The notes under the pieces are model-generated. The model had not been told where the DNA came from. It was given only the letters and a program-made list of their open reading frames with translations, and ran no database searches. Made by a program: the position numbers and the translations under genes. A stretch of DNA of 64,000 nt from Actinoalloteichus hoggarensis (GTDB taxonomy: Bacteria; Actinomycetota; Actinomycetes; Mycobacteriales; Pseudonocardiaceae), in assembly GCF_002234535.1 (NCBI RefSeq), contig NZ_CP022521.1:3038001-3102000 (forward strand), given 5' to 3'. Below, one piece after another: positions 7,935 to 16,666 of the stretch (the first letter of the stretch is position 1; the number at the start of each line of letters is the position of its first letter).

Positions 7935-8654
7935 TCAGAACAGTCCCAGCGCGTGGACGTCGAGCCCGAGCGTGTCGTGCAGTCCGGCTGCCCCGACGGC
8001 GGTCAGCCGCACGGCGCGGCCCGGCCGGACCCGCCGTATCCAGCCCTGTGCCAGCAGCCGTCCGCACAGGGCGGCGCCCGCACCGCCCGCCAGATGGGTG
8101 CGGCGCTCGGTCCAGTCCAGGCACCCGCGCACCACGGGCCTGCGGCCGGGGCGCAGCGCCTCCTCGGGCAGCGTCATGACGTCGACCAGGAACTCCCGGC
8201 CCGCCGGGGTGAGGGTGAGGCCGCCCGCGGTGTCGAGCAGCCGGGCGTCGAGCATCGACTCGGTGATCGACACACCGAGCGTCCCCGCGAGATGGTCGTA
8301 GCAGGTCCTGGCGAGGGCGGTCGCCGTCGCGGCCCGGACCGCACGCAGCCCGCTCGGCCGTTCCGGCTGCGGCGGAAGCCAGGCGACGAGGTCTTCGAGC
8401 AGGGCGGCGGTCGCAGGGCTCGCCAGTTCGACGTAGCGATGCCTGCCCTGCCGCCGTTCGACGAGCAGCCCGCCCGCTACCAGGCGGTTCAGGTGTTCGG
8501 TCGTGGTCGACGGCGCGACTCCGGCATGACGCGCCAGCTCCGAAGGAGTCCACGCTCGTCCGTCCAACAACGCCAGGCAGAAGGTCGCGCGAGTGCGGTC
8601 GGCCAGCAGCCCGGTCAGCTCCGCGAGCGCGCGACCACGATGGGCCGTGTCCAT
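7935..8654 (-). CDS. ArsR-family transcriptional regulator
   Basis: A 239-residue regulator. The N-terminal winged HTH spans roughly residues 10-75 (DRTRATFCLALLDGRAWTP, SELARHAGVAPSTTTEHLNRL, wing GRHRYVELASP). A C-terminal domain of about 150 residues ends RLTAVGAAGLHDTLGLDV, with a CLDWTERRTHLAGGAGAAL segment seen in the common actinobacterial 'ArsR plus C-terminal domain' group; no Cys metal site is obvious. The start ATG at 8654 follows AGGATGGGGG; upstream sequence in the same frame is Arg-rich and not protein-like. It is divergent (281 bp) from the PEP-mutase-family gene, which is the most likely target besides itself. Confidence 0.83.
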   Translation of the reverse strand: MDTAHRGRALAELTGLLADRTRATFCLALLDGRAWTPSELARHAGVAPSTTTEHLNRLVAGGLLVERRQGRHRYVELASPATAALLEDLVAWLPPQPERPSGLRAVRAATATALARTCYDHLAGTLGVSITESMLDARLLDTAGGLTLTPAGREFLVDVMTLPEEALRPGRRPVVRGCLDWTERRTHLAGGAGAALCGRLLAQGWIRRVRPGRAVRLTAVGAAGLHDTLGLDVHALGLF

Positions 8655-8935
8655 GCCCCCATCCTGCTCGACGACGCTTCGGCGACGGCCGAACCCGCGT
8701 GACCATAGTGTGCGTGATCGACGGCGGATCGCCGGGACGGCGACCGCGCGCCGGTCACGGCGGACCAGCCGTCGCGGACACGGCCGAAGGCGGTGGTCGG
8801 CAGGCCGAGCGTCGTCCCGGAGGAAGGCGGGCGGCGAGACTCCCGCGGATCCCGCCGTGCGCCGTGCGGTTCGATGGCGAACCTCGGCGGACACGGCGCC
8901 GGGAACGGCTTGGAATCGAGACCACGGGAGGCGAC

Positions 8936-9745
8936 ATGAACGGCAGCGAGGCGTTCCGGGTGTTCCGCGCCCTGCATCACGGGCCGACGCCGCTGCTGCT
9001 GCCCAACGCCTGGGACCACGCCTCCGGCGCGGCGCTGACCGCGGCCGGGTTCTCCGCCGTCGGCACCACCAGCCTCGGCGTCGCCGCCTCGGCGGGGCTG
9101 CGGGACGGCCGAGGCGACACCCTCGCCGAGACCGCGGCGCTGGCCGCGGTGCTCGTGGAGCTGCCGGTGCCGATCAGCGTCGACATCGAGGCGGGCCTGC
9201 ACACGGAGGCGTCCGACGTCGCGGACTGGGCCGCCGAACTGGCCGAATCGGGGATCGCGGGGATCAACGTGGAGGACGGCCGCCCCGAGGGCCTCGCCGC
9301 CGTGGAGAGTCAGTGCGCACTGATCGCCGCGATCGCCGACCGCGCCCCCGGCCTGTTCCTCAATGCCCGCGTCGACACGCACTGGCTGGTCGCCGAGCCG
9401 CCGTCGGTGGAGGCGGCATTGAGCAGGGCTCGCCGCTATGTGGCGGCGGGTGCCGACGGGATCTTCGTGCCGGGGATCACCGAACCCGCCGACATCGCGC
9501 TGCTGGCCCGAGAACTGTCAGTGCCGCTCAACGTGCTCGCCGTACCGGGCGGCCTCGACGTCAGCGGCCTCGCCAAGCTGGGCGTGCGGAGGATCAGCAC
9601 CGGATCGCTGCTCTTCCGGACCGCCGTGGCGGCGGCCGTCGACACGGCGACGGCTCTGCGCGAGGGCAGGCCGATCGACTCGGCGGCCTACTCGTACGCC
9701 GCGCTCGATCGGTTCGCGGCGCGGCGCGGCCGCCCCGAGCGGTGA
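8936..9745 (+). CDS. Isocitrate lyase / PEP mutase family protein
   Basis: A 269-residue TIM-barrel enzyme. The family signature is seen as LLPNAWDHASGAAL, AVGTTSLGVAASAG, the Mg-binding loop PVPISVDIEAGL, GINVEDGRPEGL and LFLNARVDTHWL. These enzymes make or break C-C or C-P bonds in oxaloacetate-like substrates (methylisocitrate lyase, oxaloacetate hydrolase, PEP mutase). No sequence feature here decides between them, and the KKCGH catalytic loop of isocitrate lyases is absent. GGGAGG 5 bases before the ATG at 8936 sets the start. Its divergent neighbour is an ArsR-like regulator. Confidence 0.85.
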   Translation: MNGSEAFRVFRALHHGPTPLLLPNAWDHASGAALTAAGFSAVGTTSLGVAASAGLRDGRGDTLAETAALAAVLVELPVPISVDIEAGLHTEASDVADWAAELAESGIAGINVEDGRPEGLAAVESQCALIAAIADRAPGLFLNARVDTHWLVAEPPSVEAALSRARRYVAAGADGIFVPGITEPADIALLARELSVPLNVLAVPGGLDVSGLAKLGVRRISTGSLLFRTAVAAAVDTATALREGRPIDSAAYSYAALDRFAARRGRPER

Positions 9746-10058
9746 TCACCGCGCAGGGCTCGATGCCGGCCGGCGTATCCCGGTCCTCGGCGAGGGCGGG
9801 TGCGACCGGCCGAGGCGTCGTCGTCCGGCGATCGTCGACATGCCGAGTGGGAGTCGCAGGCGACGACTCGGCGGGCGGATCGGCTCGCGGTCGTCTCCGG
9901 ATCCTCACCGCCGGGCAGCCCTACCGGGTATGACGTGCCGGGCGTGACAGCCGCCGGGGCGCTTCCACCACGCCGTCGCTCGGCGCGGCCGGGCGACGGC
10001 GGTGATCATGTCGGTCCCCGCTTGTAGCGTCGGAGATCGCCCGAACCGCCCACGCCGC
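9746..10058. other. Intergenic region, no gene supported
   Basis: About 310 bp between the PEP-mutase-family gene and the MerR-type promoter of the efflux pump. GC-rich; no supported ORF or strong hairpin was recognised. Confidence 0.4.
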
Positions 10059-10089
10059 TTGACCTGAATTAATGTTGAGGTTCTAGCGT
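10059..10089 (+). promoter_or_regulatory. MerR/SoxR-type promoter of the DHA2 efflux gene
   Basis: A -35 box TTGACC (10059-10064) and a -10 box TAGCGT (10084-10089) are separated by 19 bp, the long spacer typical of MerR-family-activated promoters. The 18-bp element at 10063-10080, CCTGAATTAATGTTGAGG, begins at the last two bases of the -35 box. This is the same geometry as the enterobacterial soxS promoter box CCTCAAGTTAACTTGAGG, with 13 of 18 positions identical. Transcription would start near 10096, about 40 nt before the ATG. Confidence 0.7.
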
Positions 10090-10137
10090 CGGTCTCCACG
10101 CCGCGGCACCGGTCCGCGCGGAGACGAAGGGAACGTC

Positions 10138-11709
10138 ATGACGCACGCACCGCCGTCGGCGGGCACACGGGAGTGGCTCGGCCTCGCCGTGCTCGCTCTG
10201 CCCACGCTGCTCATAGCGATGGACATGACCGTGCTGCATCTCGCGGTGCCTGCCCTGACCGCGGACCTCGCCCCCAGCGGAGCGCAGCTGCTGTGGATCA
10301 TCGACGTCTACGGCTTCCTCGTCGCGGGCCTGCTGGTCACCATGGGCGCTCTCGGCGATCGCATCGGTCGACGGCGACTCCTGCTCGTCGGCGCCACCGC
10401 CTTCGCGCTGGCCTCGGTGCTGGCGGCGTTCTCCACCAGCGCCGAGATGCTCATCGTGACCAGGGCGCTGCTCGGCGTGGCAGGCGCGACCCTGATGCCC
10501 TCGACGTTGTCGCTGATCCGAGTCATGTTCGAGGACGCGGCGCAGCGGCGAGCGGCCATCGGCGTGTGGATGACCTGTTTCATGGTGGGCACGGCCATCG
10601 GCCCGCTCGCGGGCGGTGTGCTGCTGAACAGCTTCTGGTGGGGCTCGGTGTTCCTGCTCGGTGTGCCGGTCATGGTGCTGCTGCTCGCCGTCGGGCCGTT
10701 CCTCCTGCCCGAGCAGCGCGACCGGGGAGCGGGACGCCTCGATCTGATCAGCGCGTCGTTGTCGCTGGTCGCGATCCTGCTCGTGGTCGGAGGGCTGAAG
10801 GCGCTCGCCGAGGACGGCCTCGGCTGGCCGCAGCTCGCCGCGTCGACGGCGGGCGTCGCCCTGGCGATCGTCTTCGTGCGACGCCAGCGCGGCCTCGCCG
10901 ACCCGCTGCTGGACCCGAGGCTCTTCCGCGTCCCGGCGTTCTCGGTCTCGGTGACCGCCCAGTTCCTGGCGATCTTCGCGATGTCGGGCGTACAGCTGCT
11001 CGGCGCGCAGTACCTCCAGCTCGTGCTCGGACTCTCGCCGTTGCAGGCCGGGCTGTGGACGGTGCCGTCCGTGCTCGCCTCGACGGCGGGGACGCTGCTC
11101 GTCCCGGTGATCACCCGGCACGCCCGGCCCGCACCGGTGATGGCGACCGGGCTGGCCCTCGCCGGGATCGGCGGCCTGGTGCTCGCGAGCATCGACACGG
11201 CAGGCCTGTCGATCTACGTCCTCGGCTTCATGCTGATCGGGCTCGGCCTGGGACCGACGATGACCCTCGCCACCGATCAGATCATCGGCGCGGCGCCGGC
11301 TCGCCGCGTCGGCGCCGCCTCGGCGATCTCCGAGACCGGCGGTGAACTCGGCGGCGCGCTGGGAATCGCCGTGCTCGGCAGTCTCGGCGGCGTCGTCTAT
11401 CGGTCCGCGATCGCCGACGGGCTGCCCGCCGGCCTTCCCGCGTCGGCGGCGGACCCGGCGCGGGAGACGCTCGGCGGCGCGGTCGCCTCGGCGGGACTGC
11501 TGTCCGGGGACGAGGCGGCCGCGATGCTGGAGGCCGCTCGCACAGCCTTCGTCGACGGGCTGCGCGTGGTCGCCACGACCAGCAGCGTGATCATCATCGG
11601 CGTCGCCGTCCTGGTGGGGGCCCTGCTCCGTCGTAGTACGGCCTCGGCGGCGCCCGCACTCGAGCCGAAGGCGTCGGAGGCCGTCGAGCGGGAGCCGGAC
11701 CCGGCCTGA
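10138..11709 (+). CDS. MFS drug efflux transporter, DHA2 (14-TMS) family
   Basis: A 523-residue inner-membrane proton-coupled exporter. About 14 hydrophobic segments are visible. The MFS motif A is GALGDRIGRRRLLLVG after TMS 2, and the antiporter motif region includes GVAGATLMPSTLSLIR. The N-terminus LLIAMDMTVLHLAVPAL is typical of the DHA2 group that includes SmvA- and LfrA-like pumps for quaternary cations and dyes. GAAGGGA precedes the ATG. It sits alone behind a MerR/SoxR-type promoter, which suggests induction by a redox-cycling or cationic compound. The activator gene is not in this window. Confidence 0.9.
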   Translation: MTHAPPSAGTREWLGLAVLALPTLLIAMDMTVLHLAVPALTADLAPSGAQLLWIIDVYGFLVAGLLVTMGALGDRIGRRRLLLVGATAFALASVLAAFSTSAEMLIVTRALLGVAGATLMPSTLSLIRVMFEDAAQRRAAIGVWMTCFMVGTAIGPLAGGVLLNSFWWGSVFLLGVPVMVLLLAVGPFLLPEQRDRGAGRLDLISASLSLVAILLVVGGLKALAEDGLGWPQLAASTAGVALAIVFVRRQRGLADPLLDPRLFRVPAFSVSVTAQFLAIFAMSGVQLLGAQYLQLVLGLSPLQAGLWTVPSVLASTAGTLLVPVITRHARPAPVMATGLALAGIGGLVLASIDTAGLSIYVLGFMLIGLGLGPTMTLATDQIIGAAPARRVGAASAISETGGELGGALGIAVLGSLGGVVYRSAIADGLPAGLPASAADPARETLGGAVASAGLLSGDEAAAMLEAARTAFVDGLRVVATTSSVIIIGVAVLVGALLRRSTASAAPALEPKASEAVEREPDPA

Positions 11710-12114
11710 CCACACCCGGCGAGAGCGACGCAGACCGGACGGCGCCGCCGCACCCGTGGAGTCCGCGAAGTCCGACAGGAAGCCACCGGGAAGCCGACAG
11801 ACCGACGACGAGCGGCACGGACCCGCGGGTGCCCGATCCGTCCGAGATGGAGGAGGCATCCGCCCGTCGGGCAGGACGCCCGGCTCGCGCCCGCCGGCCT
11901 TCGAGACGGCCGGACATCGGACTCGTACAGACGGACGGAATACGTTCCGGATCGTCCGACTCCGGCACGGACGGCTCTCCGCTACTCCGACGGCCCGTCC
12001 GCCGCGGGGTGCGTTGTCGGCGCGATAGGCGATCCTGCAAGTCCACCACCGCCGCGGGCGAGCGCGACCGTAGCGATCACCCATCACCGTCCCCGAACCG
12101 ATCAGGAGCCCGCC
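11710..12114. other. Intergenic region, no gene supported
   Basis: 405 bp between the MFS pump and the ABC exporter. Reading frames are Arg/Pro-rich and unlike any family. AGGAG at 12104-12108 is the Shine-Dalgarno of the ABC gene. No clear palindrome was found. Confidence 0.4.
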
Positions 12115-14022
12115 ATGAGCATGGAGACCACGGCCTGGCACTCGCTGTACAGCGTGACCAGAGCCGAGCGCAGCGACCGCAAGCCCTTCTCCGCCGCCAC
12201 CCTGCGTCGCATCGGCGGCTTCGCCCGACGACATCGCCGCCGCCTCGTCCAGTTCCTGGTGCTCAGCATCGTGACCGCGGTGCTCACCGTCGCGACCCCC
12301 GTGCTCGCGGGCCGAGTCGTGGACGCCATCGTGCGGAGCGAGCCCGCCGACGTCGTCGTGTGGCTGGCGGTGCTCATCGCGGGCATCGCCGTCGCCGAGG
12401 CCGGGCTGCGGCTCGTCGTCCGCTGGCTGTCGGCGAGCATCGGCGAGGGTCTGATCCTCGATCTGCGCACCAGCGTCTTCGACCACGTGCAGCGGATGCC
12501 GGTGGCCTTCTTCACGCGCACCAGGACCGGCGCCCTGGTCAGCAGACTGAACAACGACGTCATCGGCGCGCAGCGCGCGTTCAGCGACACCCTCTCGGGG
12601 GTCGTCGGCAATCTGGTGACCCTGGTGCTGACCTTAGTGCTGATGCTGGGCATCTCCTGGCAGATCACCCTGCTCTCGCTGGTGCTGCTTCCGGTGTTCG
12701 TCATCCCGGCCCGTCGGATGGGCGCCAGACTGGCCAGACTCCAGCGGGAGGCGGCGGCCCACAACTCGGCGATGAGCACGCAGATGACCGAACGGTTCTC
12801 GGCACCGGGCGCCACCCTGGTGAAGCTGTTCGGCAGGCCTGCCGACGAGTCACGCGAGTTCGCCGACCGTGCCGCCAGAGTGCGGGACATCGGTGTTCGA
12901 CGAGCGATGGTGCAGTCGGTGTTCGTCACCGCGCTGACCCTGGTCTCCGCGCTGGCATTGGCGTTGGTCTACGGCCTCGGCGGCTACCTCGCGTTGGCGG
13001 GGAGTCTGGACGCGGGGGCCGTCGTCACGCTCGCCATGCTGCTGACCCGGCTCTACGCCCCGTTGACCGCGTTGGCGGGCGCCCGTGTCGAGGTGATGAG
13101 CGCTCTGGTCAGCTTCGAACGGGTCTTCGAGGTGCTCGACCTGAAGCCGTTGATCGCCGAGAAGCCCGACGCCCGCCCGGCGCCGGAGGGGCCGGTGTCG
13201 GTGGAGTTCGACAAGGTGGGCTTCGCCTATCCGGCGGCGGACAAGGTGTCGTTGGCGTCACTGGAGGAGGTGGCCGCGCTCGACTCCCGGGGCGGCGTCC
13301 AGGTGCTGCACGACGTGTCCTTCCGAGTCGAGCCGGGGCAGCTGGTCGCCCTGGTCGGTTCCTCCGGCGCGGGCAAGTCCACCATCGCCTCGCTGCTGCC
13401 CCGCCTGTACGACGTCGACGAGGGCGCGGTCCGGCTGGCGGGCGTCGACGTCCGCGATCTGACCGCCGCCGGGATCCGACAGACCCTCGGACTGGTCACC
13501 CAGGACGGACACCTCTTCCACGAGTCGATCCGCGCGAACCTGCTGTTGGCCCGGCCCGAGGCCGAGGAGGCCGAACTGTGGGAGGTGCTGCGGCGGGCAC
13601 GGCTGGAGGAGCTGGTGGCGACGCTCCCGGACGGACTGGACACGATCGTCGGCGAACGCGGCTATCGGCTCTCCGGCGGTGAGCGCCAACGACTGACCAT
13701 CGCCCGCCTCCTGCTCGCTCGCCCCAAGGTGGTGGTCCTCGACGAGGCCACCGCGCACCTGGACTCCACATCGGAACAGGCCGTGCAGGAGGCGCTGACC
13801 GAGGCCTTGGCGGGCCGGACGTCCGTGGTGATCGCTCACCGACTCTCCACGGTCCGTGCCGCCGATCTCATCCTGGTCATCGAGGACGGCCGCGTGGTCG
13901 AGCGCGGCACCCACACCGAGCTGCTCGCCGCGGGCGGCCGATACGAGGAGCTGCACCGCACCCAGTTCGACCAGACCGGCGGCGAACAGGCCGAACTGGA
14001 CGAGGCCCGGCCCGTCGGCTGA
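12115..14022 (+). CDS. ABC exporter, fused transmembrane and ATPase domains
   Basis: A 635-residue type I (MsbA/BmrA-like) half-transporter expected to work as a dimer. The transmembrane domain (residues about 40-320) has six hydrophobic segments. The ATPase domain has Walker A GSSGAGKST (from about 415), Q-loop GLVTQDGH, signature LSGGERQR (about 519), Walker B VVVLDEAT (D-E about 541-542) and the H-loop VIAHRLS (about 573). A roughly 20-residue insert (around ADKVSLASLEEVAALDSRGG) separates the first two strands of the ATPase domain. All catalytic residues are intact. AGGAG lies 6 bases before the ATG. The substrate is unknown; the upstream neighbour is also an efflux pump. Confidence 0.92.
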   Translation: MSMETTAWHSLYSVTRAERSDRKPFSAATLRRIGGFARRHRRRLVQFLVLSIVTAVLTVATPVLAGRVVDAIVRSEPADVVVWLAVLIAGIAVAEAGLRLVVRWLSASIGEGLILDLRTSVFDHVQRMPVAFFTRTRTGALVSRLNNDVIGAQRAFSDTLSGVVGNLVTLVLTLVLMLGISWQITLLSLVLLPVFVIPARRMGARLARLQREAAAHNSAMSTQMTERFSAPGATLVKLFGRPADESREFADRAARVRDIGVRRAMVQSVFVTALTLVSALALALVYGLGGYLALAGSLDAGAVVTLAMLLTRLYAPLTALAGARVEVMSALVSFERVFEVLDLKPLIAEKPDARPAPEGPVSVEFDKVGFAYPAADKVSLASLEEVAALDSRGGVQVLHDVSFRVEPGQLVALVGSSGAGKSTIASLLPRLYDVDEGAVRLAGVDVRDLTAAGIRQTLGLVTQDGHLFHESIRANLLLARPEAEEAELWEVLRRARLEELVATLPDGLDTIVGERGYRLSGGERQRLTIARLLLARPKVVVLDEATAHLDSTSEQAVQEALTEALAGRTSVVIAHRLSTVRAADLILVIEDGRVVERGTHTELLAAGGRYEELHRTQFDQTGGEQAELDEARPVG

Positions 14023-14142
14023 GGCCGGCCCTCGGCGGCCGCGGCGGGGCGCCTCCGCCGGCATGCCGAGGTCCGACGGGAGACGCGATCACGGCCGGGC
14101 GGGCTCCTTCCGCCCGGCCGCGGCCGTCCTGCTCAGCGAGAA

Positions 14143-14164
14143 CCGGCCCGAATGATCGGGCCGG
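14143..14164 (+). terminator. Hairpin after ABC exporter
   Basis: Perfect 8-bp stem CCGGCCCG/CGGGCCGG with a 6-nt loop AATGAT, about 120 bp downstream of the ABC exporter stop. A plausible terminator without a T-tract. Confidence 0.55.
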
Positions 14165-14230
14165 AGTGGACGCCGGGCCCGCGGTCGAGCGGCCCCGACC
14201 TCGGCGCCGATCGCGGGTGATGTGATCGCG

Positions 14231-14261
14231 ACCACTCTCGGCCGCATCCGGTCAGAGTGGT
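14231..14261. promoter_or_regulatory. Inverted repeat upstream of the Tat glycosidase
   Basis: The 8-bp arms ACCACTCT and AGAGTGGT are separated by 15 bp, 95 bp before the start of the secreted glycosidase. The right arm is extended by GGTCGTC, echoing CGACC left of the first arm. It could be an operator or a leader hairpin; the regulator is unknown. Confidence 0.35.
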
Positions 14262-14356
14262 GGTCGTCACGTCGGCGTCTTCCTACTGTCACCAGGCAGG
14301 GCAGCACGACGGGGGACGACGACGTCCCGCCGATCACGCGCACCGAGGGAGATCGC

Positions 14357-16540
14357 ATGGTCAACCGGAGATCGGTACTGCACGGTATGGGCGGCACACT
14401 GGCGGCCCCGCTCGCGGCGCGGGTGCTGGCGGCCGAATCGGAGGGCCGAGTCGCCACGGCCGAGAACGGCGCGGACGGCGTGGAGCGCATCGACCGGCAG
14501 GCCCTCGTCTCGCGCCACGACCTGCACCGCACCAGCGACGACACCGAACTGCCCGTCCAGGTCGGCAACGGTCGCTTCGCCTTCGGCGCCGACATCACCG
14601 GGCTCCAGACCTTCGCACCGTTCGCCACGATGGCCGACTGGGGCTGGCATTCCGACCCCCTGCCGCATGGAAGGCGCGTCGAGGACTATCGCGGCACGAT
14701 CTGGGACACCTACGGCAGGCCGGTCTACTACTGGACCGGGGACGAGGACCAGCCCGAACTGCACCACTGGTTGCGGGAGAATCCGCACCGCGTCAACCTC
14801 GGCCGCATCGGGCTGACCCTCACCAGGGCCGACGGGACGCCCGCGTCCCCGGACGACCTCACCGAGACACGGCAGCACCTGGAACTGTGGACCGGGCGGC
14901 TCCGCAGCCGGTTCCTCTTCGACGGCCGTCCCGTCGAGGTCGAGACGACCTGCGATCCCGAGACCGACGCGGTGGCGGTGCGTGTCACCTCGCCACTGAT
15001 CCGACTCGGCAGGCTCGCCGTCTTCCTGGACTTCCCCTACTCCACCGCCGCGGGACAGGACAAGTTCTCGGCCCCCTACGTGGGCTTCTGGGACCGTCCG
15101 GACGACCACACCACCGAGCTGCGTCGCCGAGGCGCCCGCCGTGCCGTCATCACCCACCGACTCGATGAGACCGTCTATGCCGTCGACGTCGCCTGGCGAG
15201 GCGCCGCCCGGCTGACCAGGGATGACGACCGGCTACACCGGTATCACCTGGCGGGTGGACGGTCGGAGACGCTCGCCGCCACCGTCCTGTTCACACCGGA
15301 GCCCGCCACGGCGCCCCCGCCGACGGCGGACGCGGTGGAGCGGGCGAGCGCCCACTGGTGGCCGAGGTTCTGGCGGTCCGGCGGGGCGGTCGACCTCGCG
15401 GGCTCCGCCGACCAGCGGTGGCGGGAACTGGAACGGCGCATCGTGCTGAGTCAGTACCACCTGGCCGTCAACGAGGCGGGCGGCGAACCGCCGCAGGAGT
15501 CGGGCCTGGTCAACAACGGCTGGTACGGGAAGTTTCACACGGAGATGTACTGGTGGCACGCGACCCACTACGCCCTGTGGAACCGGTGGCCGCTGCTGGA
15601 CCGCAGCACCGACATCTACGAACGGCTGCTCCCGTCGGCGCGGGACCGGGCGGCCGAGCAGGGCTTCGCGGGCGCCCGCTGGCCCAAGATGACCACCGCC
15701 GAGGGACGGGAGTCGCCCAACATCCCCACCGCGCTGCTGATCTGGCAGCAGCCGCACGTCATGTTCCTGGCCGAACTGGACTATCAGGCACATCCTCGAC
15801 GCGACACCCTGCGGAAATGGCAGGAGGTGCTGTTCGCCACCGCCGAGTTCATGGCCTCCTTCGCCCACCAGGAGTCCGAGGGAGGCCGCTACGTCCTCGG
15901 ACCGCCGGTGATGACCGCCAATGAACGCAACGACTCCGCCACCACGTCCAATCCGGCCTTCGAGCTCTCCTACTGGCGCTTCGGGCTGCGGGTGGCTCAG
16001 CAGTGGCGGGAGCGACTCGGCCTCGGCCGCGAGCCGCACTGGGACGACGTCCTCGCCAACCTGGCCCCGCTGCCGGTGCAGGACGGCCTGTACGTCCTCT
16101 ACGAGGGCGTCGAGGACATGTGGACCGTCCACAACACGAATCACCCCGACCCGATCGCGCCCTTCGGGATGCTGCCCGGCGACGGCGTCGACGTGGAGAT
16201 CATGCGCGCCACCGCCGAACAGGTGTATCGGACCTGGCCGGTCGACGACCTCTACAGCTGGGACTTCCCGCTGCTGGCGATGAACGCCGCGCGACTGGGC
16301 GACCCGCGGCGTGCGGTGGACTTCCTGCTGCACGAGCGCTTCGGGTTCACCGAGACCGGCCTGCCCGCCAGCGGGAAGTCCGGGGTGCCCTCGCCCTACT
16401 TCCCCGGTGCGGGCGGCCTGCTGTACGCCGTCGCGATGATGTGTGCGGGCTGGGGCGACGGGCCCGCCGGCGCCGCGCCCGGCTTCCCCGACGACGGCCG
16501 CTGGACGGTGCGGTGGGAGGGACTCGCCCCCGCTCTCTGA
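14357..16540 (+). CDS. Tat-exported (alpha/alpha)6-barrel glycosidase-like protein
   Basis: A 727-residue protein. The N-terminus MVNRRSVLHGMGGTLAAPLAARVLA is a twin-arginine signal (R4 R5), so folded export is expected. An N-terminal beta-sandwich-like region (VGNGRFAFGADITGLQTF ... LELWTGRLRSRFLFDGRPVEVETTCDPETDAVAV) is followed by a helical part with FHTEMYWWHATHYALWNRW, RWPKMT, IPTALLIWQQPH and GPPVMTANERND. These match the architecture of six-hairpin glycosidases related to GH65/GH95-type enzymes. Specificity is unknown. GAGGGA 6 bases before the ATG at 14357 sets the start. It is followed after 126 bp by a sugar-binding lipoprotein, suggesting breakdown and uptake of one glycan. Confidence 0.7.
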   Translation: MVNRRSVLHGMGGTLAAPLAARVLAAESEGRVATAENGADGVERIDRQALVSRHDLHRTSDDTELPVQVGNGRFAFGADITGLQTFAPFATMADWGWHSDPLPHGRRVEDYRGTIWDTYGRPVYYWTGDEDQPELHHWLRENPHRVNLGRIGLTLTRADGTPASPDDLTETRQHLELWTGRLRSRFLFDGRPVEVETTCDPETDAVAVRVTSPLIRLGRLAVFLDFPYSTAAGQDKFSAPYVGFWDRPDDHTTELRRRGARRAVITHRLDETVYAVDVAWRGAARLTRDDDRLHRYHLAGGRSETLAATVLFTPEPATAPPPTADAVERASAHWWPRFWRSGGAVDLAGSADQRWRELERRIVLSQYHLAVNEAGGEPPQESGLVNNGWYGKFHTEMYWWHATHYALWNRWPLLDRSTDIYERLLPSARDRAAEQGFAGARWPKMTTAEGRESPNIPTALLIWQQPHVMFLAELDYQAHPRRDTLRKWQEVLFATAEFMASFAHQESEGGRYVLGPPVMTANERNDSATTSNPAFELSYWRFGLRVAQQWRERLGLGREPHWDDVLANLAPLPVQDGLYVLYEGVEDMWTVHNTNHPDPIAPFGMLPGDGVDVEIMRATAEQVYRTWPVDDLYSWDFPLLAMNAARLGDPRRAVDFLLHERFGFTETGLPASGKSGVPSPYFPGAGGLLYAVAMMCAGWGDGPAGAAPGFPDDGRWTVRWEGLAPAL

Positions 16541-16666
16541 CCATGCCTCGGCGGAGCGAGCACGTCGACGTCGCCCATCACGCCCTTCCGCGTCGTGTCG
16601 TGTCGTCGGCGATCGCTCGCCCCGTCGGAGTCGACGTGCCCAGTCCGGGCCGGGAGAGGACGGAAG

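Noticed and set aside
10069-12486. Long minus-strand frame (805 codons) opposite the DHA2 pump and ABC leader
   Set aside because: Composition (Arg, His, Gln, Glu rich, repetitive) is that of a GC-rich antisense frame.
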